Shown here in pieces: positions 1-8,401 of a stretch of DNA of 64,000 nt (positions within the stretch are counted from its first letter, which is position 1; every line of letters begins with the position of its first letter). Under the pieces are notes generated by a model, which worked only from the letters and a program-made list of their open reading frames with translations, made no database searches and was not told where the DNA came from. This DNA comes from Rhodococcus sp. P1Y (GTDB lineage: Bacteria > Actinomycetota > Actinomycetes > Mycobacteriales > Mycobacteriaceae). The position numbers were made by a program, and so were the translations under genes. The stretch lies in NCBI RefSeq assembly GCF_003641205.1, contig NZ_CP032762.1:5414001-5478000 (forward strand). The letters are read 5' to 3'.

Positions 1-64
1 CTCGAACACCACCGCGGACGAGTTCGTCGACGACGGCTGCGGCCTGAGCACTGGACGGGTTCAC
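1..64 (-). CDS. menD: MenD N-terminal fragment (SEPHCHC synthase), cut by window edge
   Basis: Only the first 21 codons are visible, read leftward from a GTG at 64 and running off the window. The peptide begins NPSSAQAAAVVDELVRGG, which I recognise as the conserved N-terminus of MenD, the thiamine-diphosphate enzyme that makes 2-succinyl-5-enolpyruvyl-6-hydroxy-3-cyclohexene-1-carboxylate from isochorismate and 2-oxoglutarate. An AGAGG-like ribosome binding sequence sits just upstream of the GTG. menC, menB, menE and menA lie downstream in the same window, which supports the call. The identification rests on a short stretch, so it is good but not certain. Confidence 0.8.
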   Translation of the reverse strand, partial: MNPSSAQAAAVVDELVRGGVR

Positions 65-137
65 CTCTCCAGATTGTCAGAGCCCGCGCCGAATGCCCTA
101 TCCGGCCTGCTGGTGATCTGTTTGACACCATAGAGGT

Positions 138-734
138 GTGCGTACTGTCTTCGATCCGTCCGAGATGCCGCCTGGCGGCTTCTATCCCCTGCTCACGGCA
201 TCCGTCGTTCCTCGTCCCATCGCCTGGGTCTCGACCATTTCCGAACACGGTGTGGTCAATCTCGCGCCGTACAGCTTCTTCTCGGTGTCCTCGTCCACCC
301 CGCCTGTCGTGCAATTCACGTCCGTCGGGCGCAAGGACAGCCTGCGGAACATCGAGGCAACCGGTGAATTCGTGATCAATCTGGCCACGTCGGCATTGAT
401 CGACCAAGTGAACCAATCGTCGGCGGGATACGACCACGGCGTCAGCGAACTCGAGGAACTGGGGATCGCCAGCGAACCCAGCGAGAAGGTGGCGCCTCCC
501 CGCGTGGTCGACTCGCCCATCGCGATCGAGGCAACTCTGCATCAGGTGGTCGAGGTGGGCAATTCCTTCGTCGTGATGGGTCTCGTCGTCGCAATGGCCG
601 TGCGTCCCGAGTTTCTCGCCGACGACGGTTTGCCGTCGTTCGAAAAGATCGCGCCGCTCAGCCGACTCGGTCGCAACGAATGGGGTCTCCCACCCGAGGT
701 GCGGCTACTGGATCGCCCCGGCCGCCCTTCTTGA
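138..734 (+). CDS. Flavin reductase-like domain protein
   Basis: 198 residues from a GTG start. The N-terminal half has the look of the FMN-binding split-barrel flavin reductase family: a motif like VVPRPIAWVST near residues 23-33, followed by NLAPYSFFSVSSSTPPVV. Family members bind FMN and either reduce flavin with NAD(P)H for a partner oxygenase or act as stand-alone flavoproteins; the substrate here cannot be told. It diverges from menD and its stop codon overlaps the TTG start of the next gene, so the two are probably co-translated. Confidence 0.85.
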   Translation: MRTVFDPSEMPPGGFYPLLTASVVPRPIAWVSTISEHGVVNLAPYSFFSVSSSTPPVVQFTSVGRKDSLRNIEATGEFVINLATSALIDQVNQSSAGYDHGVSELEELGIASEPSEKVAPPRVVDSPIAIEATLHQVVEVGNSFVVMGLVVAMAVRPEFLADDGLPSFEKIAPLSRLGRNEWGLPPEVRLLDRPGRPS

Positions 735-1777
735 GCCGCTGGTTCTCGCTCGTCCTCGTCACGGTCGTTCTGACGATCGGGGCGGCGCAACTGTCGATTC
801 CGTCCCCCGGTCTGTTCGTCGCACTGTTCGTCGCCGTGGTGTTCGCGCTCGCAGGATGGGCACCGGCTTCGGGTCTGCCGAAACGGTTGGGCATAGCCTC
901 GCAAGCAGTTCTGGGTGTCGAGATCGGCACGCTCGTGCAGCGCGACACACTCGCCACGCTCGGCGACAACTGGCTGCCCGTCGTGCTCGCATGTCTCGGC
1001 ACGCTGGTGCTCTCCATCGGCGCAGGGGCGCTGCTCGGACTTCGGAAGGACGTCGATTCGCTCACCGGTGCGCTTGCACTCGTCGCAGGTGGGGCGTCGG
1101 GCCTCGTCGCGATTGCACAGGAACTGGGCGGCGACGAACGAGTCGTGGCCGTCGTGCAGTACCTGCGCGTCGTGCTGGTCACGACGACGATGCCGCTCGT
1201 CGCGACCCTGGTGTTCTCAGCTCGCGGGACCGACGCCGTCTTCGTCGTCACTGCGGGGGCGCCTTGGTACCTCGACCTGATCTTCGTCGCGTTCTGCGCT
1301 GCGGTCGGATACGTGCTCGCGAGGTTGATCAAGCTACCCGCGCCCGGCCTGCTGGGACCGCTCATTCTTGCGACCGTCGTCGATCTGCTCGGATTCTCGT
1401 TCGGCGCTGGGGTCCCACCGGTTCTGCTGGCAGCGGCCTACATCGGTATCGGCTGGCAAGCAGGGATGCGGTTCACGATCGAGAGCCTTCGGTCGATCTC
1501 GCGCGTCCTGCCGACGGCACTGCTGCTGATCATCGGCGTCACCGTCGGATGCGCGATGCTCGGCTTGTGGCTCACCAACGCGACCTCGATCACCGCCTAC
1601 GAGGGCTATCTCGCCACGACGCCGGGCGGGGTCTACGCCGTCCTTGCCGTCGCTGCGTCCACCGGTGCCAACGTGACTTTTGTGGTCGCCGCACAGGTGA
1701 TCCGCGTGTTCATGATGTTGTTCGCCGTGCCGGTCGGCACGAAAATCGTGCGGCACTATCGACGTGGGTCGGGGTGA
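731..1777 (+). CDS. AbrB-family integral membrane protein
   Basis: About 348 residues, very hydrophobic, with roughly nine or ten membrane segments in two similar halves, each with a Pro/Gly-rich helix start (for example PSPGLFVALFVAVVFALAGW and KLPAPGLLGPLILATVV). This matches the AbrB/ammonia monooxygenase-like membrane family, whose transport role is poorly defined. I chose TTG at 731 because it overlaps the preceding TGA and removes a basic, non-conserved leader. An ATG at 680 inside the upstream gene is the alternative. The overlap suggests translational coupling with the flavin reductase. Confidence 0.85.
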   Translation: MSRWFSLVLVTVVLTIGAAQLSIPSPGLFVALFVAVVFALAGWAPASGLPKRLGIASQAVLGVEIGTLVQRDTLATLGDNWLPVVLACLGTLVLSIGAGALLGLRKDVDSLTGALALVAGGASGLVAIAQELGGDERVVAVVQYLRVVLVTTTMPLVATLVFSARGTDAVFVVTAGAPWYLDLIFVAFCAAVGYVLARLIKLPAPGLLGPLILATVVDLLGFSFGAGVPPVLLAAAYIGIGWQAGMRFTIESLRSISRVLPTALLLIIGVTVGCAMLGLWLTNATSITAYEGYLATTPGGVYAVLAVAASTGANVTFVVAAQVIRVFMMLFAVPVGTKIVRHYRRGSG

Positions 1778-1793
1778 GGGCGCGCCGGGGCCA

Positions 1794-1799
1794 TAAGGT
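1794..1799 (+). promoter_or_regulatory. -10 element of a leaderless promoter for the DUF2252 gene
   Basis: TAAGGT fits the actinobacterial -10 TANNNT and ends 6 nt before the ATG at 1806. There is no ribosome binding sequence in between, so the transcript probably begins at the start codon. Inference from spacing only. Confidence 0.5.
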
Positions 1800-1805
1800 C
1801 TTCGT

Positions 1806-3224
1806 ATGCCCGATGCACGCGCAGGCCATGTCGTCGTACCCGCGATAGGCGGGGTGGATCGCAAGTCCTACGCCACGTTGCGTGCCAAACCCACTCCTCG
1901 GGCCGAGCGTTATCAACTCGGTAAGAGCCTGCGCGAGAAGGTGTCGCGTGAATCGATGGGCGACTGGACGCCACCGTCGGACCGACCCGATCCGATTCGT
2001 CAGATCGAGTTCTCGCACGACGGCCGGATCGACTGGCTGATCCCGGTTCGCGTCGAACGGATGGCCGAGTCGCCCTACGGCTTTCTTCGCGGTACCGCGA
2101 TCGTGATGGCCCGCGACGTCGCGCTCCTCCCATCGACCGGCATCACTCCCGTCGTGAGCGGTGACTCGCACCTCGGAAACTTCGGCTTCTACGCATCCCC
2201 AGAGCGTGACCTCGTGATCGATCTGAACGATTTCGACGAGGCTCACCCCGGCGCATGGGAGTGGGATCTACGACGCCTCGCCGCGAGCATCTGGGTGGCC
2301 GGGCGCCAGAACGGCCGCACCGAGGCCCAGTGCGAGGAAGCTGTCGCGGCGTGCGTTCGGGCGTACAGGATCGAGGTGTCGCGGCTTGCGGACCAACCTC
2401 TGATGTCGCGTTCGTTCCAGCGGCTGACGGCCGAGAAGTTGCAGGCCAATGCCACCGAGGGGTCACTGCGCAAGGAGATCAAACGCGCGACGAAAAAGGC
2501 TCGCAGAAGAACCAGCGACCGCGTCCTCCCCCAATTCACCGAGGAGCACGAAGGCAAACGCAGGCTGGTCGAGGAGCCACCGATCACGACACGTATTTCA
2601 GCGCGCGACTACGAACTTCTGGCCCAGGGGCTCGATGAGTATCTGACGACGCTTTCCCCGCACTGGCGTCGGGTGCTCGGTGGGTACACGTTGATCGACG
2701 TCGCCCACCGCGTCGTCGGCGTCGGCAGCGTCGGACTGCGTGCGTACGTGGCGTTGCTGGAAGGGTCGAGCCCGGACGATGTCGTGTTCTTGCAGCTCAA
2801 GCAGGCTCGTCGCTCTGTGCTCGCGCCGTACGTTCACGGTGAGTCGGCCTGGCACGCCCATCAGGGGCAGCGTGTCGTCGAATACCAGCAGGACCTGCAG
2901 ACGGTCAGCGATCCGTTGCTGGGGTGGACGACGATCGACGGCCGGCAGTACTACGTCCGGCAGTTCAGGAACATGAAGGGGACCATCGATCTGGGGTCGA
3001 TCGACGCACCCGCGCTGGTGGACTATGCGGGGGTGGTGGGCAGGCTGTTGGCGAAGGGCCACGCCCGCACGTCCGGGGCGTCGATGATCGCGGGGTACGT
3101 CGGAGAGTCGGATGCGCTCGATACCGCGCTGTCGCGCTTTGCCCGCTTGTACGCCGACCAGACCGAGGCCGATCACGCGCTGCTGGTGGAGGCTGTGAAG
3201 AAGGGCCGCTTCGCGGCCATGTGA
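1806..3224 (+). CDS. DUF2252 family protein (kinase-like fold)
   Basis: 472 residues. Residues 119-127 read GDSHLGNFG and 139-145 read DLNDFDE, followed by WEWDLRRLA at 151-159. These are the hallmark blocks of DUF2252 and resemble the catalytic loop (HGD-like) and metal-binding aspartate of aminoglycoside-phosphotransferase or kinase folds. The biochemical role of the family is, as far as I know, not established. The C-terminal half carries a conserved YVRQFRNMKG segment. The gene stands alone behind what looks like a leaderless promoter and ends against a long hairpin shared with the convergent neighbour. Confidence 0.88.
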   Translation: MPDARAGHVVVPAIGGVDRKSYATLRAKPTPRAERYQLGKSLREKVSRESMGDWTPPSDRPDPIRQIEFSHDGRIDWLIPVRVERMAESPYGFLRGTAIVMARDVALLPSTGITPVVSGDSHLGNFGFYASPERDLVIDLNDFDEAHPGAWEWDLRRLAASIWVAGRQNGRTEAQCEEAVAACVRAYRIEVSRLADQPLMSRSFQRLTAEKLQANATEGSLRKEIKRATKKARRRTSDRVLPQFTEEHEGKRRLVEEPPITTRISARDYELLAQGLDEYLTTLSPHWRRVLGGYTLIDVAHRVVGVGSVGLRAYVALLEGSSPDDVVFLQLKQARRSVLAPYVHGESAWHAHQGQRVVEYQQDLQTVSDPLLGWTTIDGRQYYVRQFRNMKGTIDLGSIDAPALVDYAGVVGRLLAKGHARTSGASMIAGYVGESDALDTALSRFARLYADQTEADHALLVEAVKKGRFAAM

Positions 3225-3236
3225 ACAGGCGTTCTA

Positions 3237-3288
3237 CGCCAGTGGCGTGGTTAAGTGCCCCCCATGGCACTTTTCCACGCCACTGGCG
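3237..3288. terminator. Long-stem hairpin between convergent genes
   Basis: The left arm 3237-3259 and right arm 3266-3288 pair over 21 of 23 positions (the mismatch is a central TT/AA pair) around a 6-nt loop CCCCAT. It lies between the stops of the DUF2252 gene and the leftward gene ending at 3298. No U-run follows on either strand, so termination activity is inferred from position and stem strength. Confidence 0.65.
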
Positions 3289-3297
3289 ACGAAGTTG

Positions 3298-3744
3298 CTA
3301 CCCGGCGTACTTGGTGACCAACGCGCCCAGACGCGGCAGCGCCTCGGCGACATTCTTCTGCGCCGAACCACGCAGGCTGCCGTAGAACTTCTTCACGACG
3401 CTCTTGTCGGTGTCCTCGATACGCGAATCGGTGACCGACAGCAGTGCGTTCGACACCTGGTCGGAGTTCGCGACGAGGTAGTCGGCGAACGTGCCAGCCG
3501 GGGCAGCGTTGTACGACTGCCAGAACGGCTCGAGCTGATCGACGAAATCAGGCCACAGAGCCTCGACTGCCTTCTCGATGTACGACGGTCCGACCTTCTT
3601 GACCGCGCCGTACCCGCCCTTGACCGCGAGGCCGCTGGCGCCCTTCTTGTCCGAGACCTCGGCGTCGATCAATGCCAGAACGTCGGGCAGCAGAACATCG
3701 CGCTTCGACTCGTCGAGCAACGATTCCTTAAGTGCAGCAACCAC
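3298..3744 (-). CDS. Conserved actinobacterial protein of unknown function (DUF6918-like)
   Basis: 148 residues, soluble and largely alpha-helical in composition. It starts MVAALKESLLDESKRDVLLPDVL and contains KGGYGAVKKVGPSYIEKAV, a pattern I associate with a small conserved actinobacterial family (DUF6918, from memory). The GTG start is preceded by a strong GGGAGG. No catalytic motif is visible. It is transcribed leftward next to menC, separated by about 49 nt, with a hairpin terminator at its 3' side. Confidence 0.8.
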   Translation of the reverse strand: MVAALKESLLDESKRDVLLPDVLALIDAEVSDKKGASGLAVKGGYGAVKKVGPSYIEKAVEALWPDFVDQLEPFWQSYNAAPAGTFADYLVANSDQVSNALLSVTDSRIEDTDKSVVKKFYGSLRGSAQKNVAEALPRLGALVTKYAG

Positions 3745-3793
3745 TTCGAATTCCTCCCGGATGGTTCTTTTTCATCGTACGAACCGGGGAAGA

Positions 3794-4765
3794 CTACCGC
3801 AGATGCAGGTGGGTTCGCCGAACTCGTTCGTGCCACCACCGGACCCGCTCCGGCGGGGCCGCCAACGCCTCCAAGCTGGCTGGATCGGGCGTGATCGGCC
3901 CGACCGGAAGGGTCCCGTCGACGAGTTCGCCGATGTCGGAGACGTCGGCGTGGAACAGGCTGCCTGTACCGAGTCCGCACGCAAATTCCAGCCGAGGAAT
4001 CGCGGCTGCCGCGGCCAATCCGGAGGCCATTCCGACCGCGGAATCGAGCGCACTCGACACCACTACAGGCACGCCGTACTCGGCCAGTTCCCCTGCGAGT
4101 TCGAGCAACGCCCGCATTCCTCCGAGTGGAGCGACCTTGACGACGGCGACATCGGCCCCGCCGGCACGAACGACGCGCAACGGGTCCTCGGCTCGTCGAA
4201 TGCTCTCGTCGGCGGCGATCCGCACACCCGGCAGTGTCGCTCGCACCTCGACCAGCTCGGGAACCGTCGCGCACGGTTGTTCGACGTACTCGAGTTCCCC
4301 GTCTTCCAACATTGCCGACACCGCCGACACCGCCTGTTCGACGGTCCAGCCACCGTTGGCATCGATGCGCACGTTCGGCACGAACTCCCGTACTGCCCTC
4401 ACCCGCGCCACATCGTCCGCGAGCGTCTGCCCCTTCTCGGCGACCTTCACTTTCGCGGTGTCGACGCCTTCGTACCGCGCCAGGATGCCCGGAACCTCGT
4501 CAACGGTGACGGCGGGCACAGTGGCGTTGACGCGCACACGCTGGCGGTGGGGCTGCGGCGGCCCGTCCCAAGCCGCCTCGATTGCCGAGCGCAGCCACGA
4601 CGAGGATTCCTTGTCGTCGTATTCGACGAAGGGCGAGAATTCTCCCCACCCGGCTGGTCCGCGCAGCAGCATGATCTCGCGGGTGGTGATGCCCCTGAAC
4701 TTCGTTCGCATCGGAAGTGAGAGGACGTGCGAACCGTCGAGCACGTCGTCGACCGACGGACTCAC
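3794..4765 (-). CDS. menC: o-Succinylbenzoate synthase
   Basis: 323 residues, enolase superfamily. It dehydrates SHCHC to o-succinylbenzoate in menaquinone synthesis. Catalytic landmarks are visible: the KVK pair at residues 105-107, metal ligands at D135 (RIDANGGW), E162 (YVEQP) and the acidic pair D186/E187 (AADES), and the opposite-face lysine K210 (VVK). This is the short actinobacterial MenC form. Its start codon overlaps the stop of the thioesterase gene by 4 nt (ATGA), so the pair is one transcription unit. menB is divergent and menD lies at the window edge. Confidence 0.93.
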   Translation of the reverse strand: MSPSVDDVLDGSHVLSLPMRTKFRGITTREIMLLRGPAGWGEFSPFVEYDDKESSSWLRSAIEAAWDGPPQPHRQRVRVNATVPAVTVDEVPGILARYEGVDTAKVKVAEKGQTLADDVARVRAVREFVPNVRIDANGGWTVEQAVSAVSAMLEDGELEYVEQPCATVPELVEVRATLPGVRIAADESIRRAEDPLRVVRAGGADVAVVKVAPLGGMRALLELAGELAEYGVPVVVSSALDSAVGMASGLAAAAAIPRLEFACGLGTGSLFHADVSDIGELVDGTLPVGPITPDPASLEALAAPPERVRWWHERVRRTHLHLR

Positions 4766-5391
4766 GGCTGGCCTTCGAGCAGTTGGACCATCAAGGCGTC
4801 GGAGTCGGCGAGCACGTTGCCGTCGAGGTCTTTCAGTACTGCGCTGATGAAGGTCTTACGTCCTTCCACACGGTCGACGCTGCCCTCGATCACCAATTCG
4901 GTGTCGAGCGGGGTGATCTTGCGATAGTTGATGTGCAGGTATGCGGTTCGGCTGATCGGGCGGCCGTACGCGTGCTGGATCATGCCGAACATGTCGTCGA
5001 AGAGCAGCGGGAGTGTCCCGCCGTGCGCAGCGCCGTTGCCGCCGAGATGAAACCTGCGGAACACGCCACGACTTCGCACCCCGTCGGCGTCGAACTTCTC
5101 GACGATCCACGGCAGCATCAGCAGCGACCCACGGCCGGGCAATGTGATGACTCTGCCCGCAGGTGACTGCCCTTCGGGAACGACGAAAGGAGTCAGCTGC
5201 GTATTGACGGCCTCGATCTTCTCGGCGATCTCGGTCGTCAGCGCAGCAGTCGGAGCAGCACTGACTGCCAGATCCTGCAGAGTTCGGAGCGCTTCGACCA
5301 ACCGACCCCACTCCGGTCCGACGTCCGCCGGCGTGTACTTGGGGAATCCGCCGTGGTGCTCGTACTCATCCCGGCCTGCATCTTCGCTCAT
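4762..5391 (-). CDS. PaaI/hotdog-fold thioesterase, candidate DHNA-CoA thioesterase
   Basis: 209 residues from ATG 5391, which has TACGGT ending 6 nt upstream and suits a leaderless start. The C-terminal half is a hotdog domain with the HGG block at residues 123-125 (AAHGGTLPLLFDD) and a typical HINYRKITPL strand; the N-terminal 80 residues are helical. Such enzymes hydrolyse acyl-CoA thioesters. Its position between menC and menB makes it a good candidate for the 1,4-dihydroxy-2-naphthoyl-CoA thioesterase step, but that is inference from context. An apparent 568-codon frame extending upstream is antisense to menB and is not real. Confidence 0.9.
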   Translation of the reverse strand: MSEDAGRDEYEHHGGFPKYTPADVGPEWGRLVEALRTLQDLAVSAAPTAALTTEIAEKIEAVNTQLTPFVVPEGQSPAGRVITLPGRGSLLMLPWIVEKFDADGVRSRGVFRRFHLGGNGAAHGGTLPLLFDDMFGMIQHAYGRPISRTAYLHINYRKITPLDTELVIEGSVDRVEGRKTFISAVLKDLDGNVLADSDALMVQLLEGQP

Positions 5392-5397
5392 CTCTGC

Positions 5398-5435
5398 ACC
5401 GTATCGTGCGGGCCGAGGCGCACTAGCTCTATCGT
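5398..5435. promoter_or_regulatory. Divergent leaderless promoter pair, thioesterase-menC and menB
   Basis: On the minus strand TACGGT (5403 down to 5398) ends 6 nt before the ATG at 5391. On the plus strand TATCGT (5430-5435) ends 7 nt before the GTG at 5443. Both fit TANNNT and neither start has a ribosome binding site. The plus-strand element argues for the menB start at 5443 rather than the in-frame GTG at 5434. Confidence 0.5.
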
Positions 5436-5442
5436 GGCCATC

Positions 5443-6336
5443 GTGACCTTCACTCCTTCTCTTTGGCAGACGGTTCCCGGTTTCGAGAATCTCACCGACA
5501 TCACCTATCACCGCCATGTCACCGACGACACGGTGCGTATCGCGTTCGATCGTCCGGACATCCGGAACGCCTTTCGGCCGCACACCGTCGACGAGCTCTA
5601 CCGCACGCTCGAGCACGCACGTGCCAGTTCCGACGTCGGGACGGTTCTTCTGACCGGCAACGGCCCGAGTTCGAAGGACGGGGGCTGGGCCTTCTGCTCC
5701 GGTGGCGATCAGCGCATTCGCGGACGCAGCGGATACCAGTACGCGGAAGGTGAAACGGCGGACACGGTCGACCGGGCGCGCGCGGGCCGCCTGCACATCC
5801 TCGAGGTGCAGCGCCTCATTCGATTCATGCCCAAAGTGGTTATCTGCCTGGTGAACGGCTGGGCCGCAGGCGGTGGGCACAGCCTGCACGTCGTCTGCGA
5901 TCTCACGCTCGCGAGCCGCGAGCACGCACGCTTCAAGCAGACGGACGCCGATGTCGGAAGTTTCGACGGCGGCTACGGAAGCGCCTATCTCGCGAAGATG
6001 GTGGGACAGAAGTTCGCTCGCGAGATCTTCTTCCTCGGCGACACGTACACGGCCGAGGAGATGCACCGGATGGGCGCCGTCAACCGCGTCGTCGACCACG
6101 ACGAACTCGAGAATGTGGCCATCGAATGGGCCGCGAAGATCAACGCCAAGTCGCCCCAGGCTCAACGGATGTTGAAGTACGCGTTCAACCTTCAGGACGA
6201 CGGGCTTGTCGGCCAGCAGTTGTTCGCAGGTGAGGCAACACGTCTGGCCTACATGACCGACGAGGCCGTAGAAGGTCGCGACTCGTTCCTGGAGAAGCGC
6301 GATCCCGACTGGTCCCCGTTTCCTCGATACTTCTAA
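5443..6336 (+). CDS. menB: 1,4-Dihydroxy-2-naphthoyl-CoA synthase
   Basis: 297 residues, crotonase superfamily. It closes the second ring of the naphthoquinone from o-succinylbenzoyl-CoA. Visible landmarks are CSGGDQ at 85-90 (oxyanion hole), AAGGGHSLH at 141-149 (second oxyanion glycine) and DVGSFDGGYGS at 170-180, the MenB-specific active-site loop with its aspartate. The family opening (a WQTVPGFENLTDITYHR type N-terminus) fits a start at 5443. It is followed after 6 nt by a GGDEF gene, so read-through is possible. Confidence 0.95.
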   Translation: MTFTPSLWQTVPGFENLTDITYHRHVTDDTVRIAFDRPDIRNAFRPHTVDELYRTLEHARASSDVGTVLLTGNGPSSKDGGWAFCSGGDQRIRGRSGYQYAEGETADTVDRARAGRLHILEVQRLIRFMPKVVICLVNGWAAGGGHSLHVVCDLTLASREHARFKQTDADVGSFDGGYGSAYLAKMVGQKFAREIFFLGDTYTAEEMHRMGAVNRVVDHDELENVAIEWAAKINAKSPQAQRMLKYAFNLQDDGLVGQQLFAGEATRLAYMTDEAVEGRDSFLEKRDPDWSPFPRYF

Positions 6337-6342
6337 GGTCCC

Positions 6343-7479
6343 ATGTCGCTCTCTCACAATCCACTGACTCGTCATCGCCGCGAAACGGGGAGTGCGGTAG
6401 CGGCGGTCGTCCAGTGGTTCGTGCAGCCGCACGATTACGAGTGGATGACCGAATTCCAGAACTCGCATCCGTCCGGGAAGATCATCAGGATCATCGTCGC
6501 GCTGTCGATGATCAACATCAGCGGCATGTCGTTCATGTCACTGTTCGCCGACGGAGGGCCCAGCGGTACTGCGGCAACGATACTGACGCTGTCACTGTGC
6601 ACGACGAACATCGTCATCGCCGCCCTCTGGTTGGTGCGGCCGTTCCCCGGCCGTCTGGGCGTCGTCACGTTCGCGATCTACGCCGACGTGGGCGTCGCCG
6701 CAGCTCTGTCGGTACTCGATTTGAGAAACGCGTTGCTCGGGTGCGTCCTCTTCGCAGTGATCGGCGCATTCGTGACGTTCTTCCTCAGCCCCCGCTGGGT
6801 CGTGGCGCACCTCGTCTTCACGTCCGCGGTTGCGCTGACATTCACGACGGCGCTGTACATCCGCGGCGAGGTGGACACCATCACGCTTTTGGTTCAAGCC
6901 GACGTGGTCCTGCTGGGCATCATGAGCGTGCCCGTCACGACGCACATCTTCCTGTCGACGTTGTCGGCAGATGCTCGCAGTTCCGTGCTCGACCCGCTGA
7001 CCGGTTTGCTCAACCGTCGCGGTCTCGACGCGGCGCTGGAAGACCTCTGGATACAGGGGCGCTCCGAAGGCCAGTGCGCGGCGATCGTCGTCGTGGACAT
7101 CGACAACTTCAAAGCAGTGAACGACATCCACGGTCACGACGAGGGCGACGCGGTGATATGCCGCGTGGCCGAGCGACTGACCTCGCATGTCGTTCGCTAC
7201 GGCGTGCTCGGCCGGACCGGCGGCGAGGAATACCTCGCCGCGGTCGTGACATCGAGGTTGCACATCGACGCACTGATACATGGAATACGTCGAGCGTTGC
7301 ACTCCGAAGGTGACGCGATCCCGGTGACGGTGAGCGTCGGGGCCGCGATTCTCTACGCCGAATCGGCACTGTGGACGTCCAGTTCCGACACGCTCGGCAC
7401 GGCGTCTCGCGTCGCCGACTCGATGATGTACGAGGCCAAAGCCGCCGGTGGCAACCGTGTCGTGACGACCCTGATTTAA
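6343..7479 (+). CDS. Membrane-anchored diguanylate cyclase (GGDEF)
   Basis: 378 residues. Residues 45-205 form about six membrane helices. A GGDEF domain follows, with the DPLTGLLNRRG entry motif (217-227), VDIDNFK metal site (251-257) and the signature GGEEY at 293-297, an acceptable active-site variant. The RxxD product-inhibition site expected a few residues before the signature is not present, so feedback inhibition by c-di-GMP is probably lost. An EAL phosphodiesterase lies 1 kb downstream on the other strand, giving a local make/break pair. Confidence 0.92.
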   Translation: MSLSHNPLTRHRRETGSAVAAVVQWFVQPHDYEWMTEFQNSHPSGKIIRIIVALSMINISGMSFMSLFADGGPSGTAATILTLSLCTTNIVIAALWLVRPFPGRLGVVTFAIYADVGVAAALSVLDLRNALLGCVLFAVIGAFVTFFLSPRWVVAHLVFTSAVALTFTTALYIRGEVDTITLLVQADVVLLGIMSVPVTTHIFLSTLSADARSSVLDPLTGLLNRRGLDAALEDLWIQGRSEGQCAAIVVVDIDNFKAVNDIHGHDEGDAVICRVAERLTSHVVRYGVLGRTGGEEYLAAVVTSRLHIDALIHGIRRALHSEGDAIPVTVSVGAAILYAESALWTSSSDTLGTASRVADSMMYEAKAAGGNRVVTTLI

Positions 7480-7522
7480 GGACGCTGATTTGAAAAGTGT
7501 CTGTTCGGGGCACTACCCACAG

Positions 7523-7960
7523 ATGAGCAACGATCGACAGACCCCGAGTCCCGAACACCGCAGACCCCCCGAACTCTCGGACGACTCGGTGTCCGCCATC
7601 GGCAAGGTGTCCGAAGCGCTGGAGACCATAGAACGCGCCCGCGGACACCTGTACTCCTTCCACCAACTGATGGGACACGCCGACCTGCAGCTCGGGGAGG
7701 CGGTCGACGAACTCCGCGACGCCGGGCACACCGAACAGGCCGACCGACTCCAAGCGGAGATGATCGGGCGGAACGCGATCGACGGGCGGTGGTCGTTCCA
7801 GATCGTCGAGGAATTCGACGATCTGTACTGGTCGCAGTTCCGCAAGCACGAGCAACTCGTCCGCGAGGAACTGCAGGACGGTAAGCGTCACGTCTTCGAG
7901 GCGGAGATGAAGGAATCTCGTCGTACACACAACATGCCGGGGCACGAAGCAACCCCCTGA
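7523..7960 (+). CDS. Conserved hypothetical protein, helical
   Basis: 145 residues from ATG 7523; a TTG at 7490 is possible but adds a non-conserved leader. The central part (residues 20-110) is alpha-helical, with the segment SFHQLMGHADLQLGEAVDELRDAGH and later WSFQIVEEFDDLYWSQFR. I recognise it only as a small conserved actinobacterial protein of unknown function. It has no membrane segment and no signal peptide. Its stop codon sits inside a 20-nt tandem duplication (7941-7980). Confidence 0.75.
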   Translation: MSNDRQTPSPEHRRPPELSDDSVSAIGKVSEALETIERARGHLYSFHQLMGHADLQLGEAVDELRDAGHTEQADRLQAEMIGRNAIDGRWSFQIVEEFDDLYWSQFRKHEQLVREELQDGKRHVFEAEMKESRRTHNMPGHEATP

Positions 7961-7980
7961 GGTACGAAGCAACCCCCTGA
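7941..7980 (+). repeat. 20-nt tandem duplication spanning a stop codon
   Basis: Two adjacent copies of GGYACGAAGCAACCCCCTGA (7941-7960 and 7961-7980) differ at one base. The first copy holds the last codons and TGA stop of the upstream gene; the second repeats them in the same frame. Confidence 0.9.
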
Positions 7981-8008
7981 CGTATAGAGCGTGTGGTATC
8001 GATGAGCC

Positions 8009-8401
8009 GTGGAGATACTGAGCGGCCGAACGATCCTGCGTCCTGTCGACTACGAGAAAACTCTCGCGTTCTATCGCGACGGACTTGGGCTGGCGATCCA
8101 CCGCGAGTACGCCGCGGGGACGGTGTTCTTCGCCGGCCAGTCGTTGATCGAGGTCGCAGCTCACGGAGGTTCAGGGTCGGCCGGAACCTTCGACGGTGCC
8201 CTGTGGTTGCAGGTGCGCGACGTCGAGTCTGCCTCGGCGGAACTGAGCTCCCGTGGGATCGCCATAGAGCGTGATGCGAAGCAGGAGTCGTGGGGCCTTG
8301 TCGAGTTGTGGCTGCGCGACCCGGACGGTGTGCCCATCGTTCTCGTCCAGATACCGTCCGATCATCCGCTCCGGCGCGACGTGCGCGGCGACGTGAGCTA
8401 G
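8009..8401 (+). CDS. VOC (glyoxalase/bleomycin-resistance) family protein
   Basis: 130 residues from GTG. It is a single vicinal-oxygen-chelate module: an opening LRPVDYEKTLAFYRDGLGL, a central FDGALWLQVRDVESASAELSSRGI and the closing LWLRDPDGVPIVLVQ. Members are metal-dependent dioxygenases, isomerases or drug-binding proteins; the substrate is not predictable. Its TAG stop overlaps the stop of the convergent EAL gene in the palindromic tetramer CTAG, leaving no room for a terminator. Confidence 0.85.
   Translation: MEILSGRTILRPVDYEKTLAFYRDGLGLAIHREYAAGTVFFAGQSLIEVAAHGGSGSAGTFDGALWLQVRDVESASAELSSRGIAIERDAKQESWGLVELWLRDPDGVPIVLVQIPSDHPLRRDVRGDVS

Noticed and set aside
856..1848. A 330-codon Arg-rich frame inside the AbrB gene
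   Set aside because: An out-of-frame shadow with extreme Arg/His content.
4762..6468. A 568-codon leftward frame covering the thioesterase and menB
   Set aside because: The upstream two thirds is antisense to menB; only the part from ATG 5391 has family homology.
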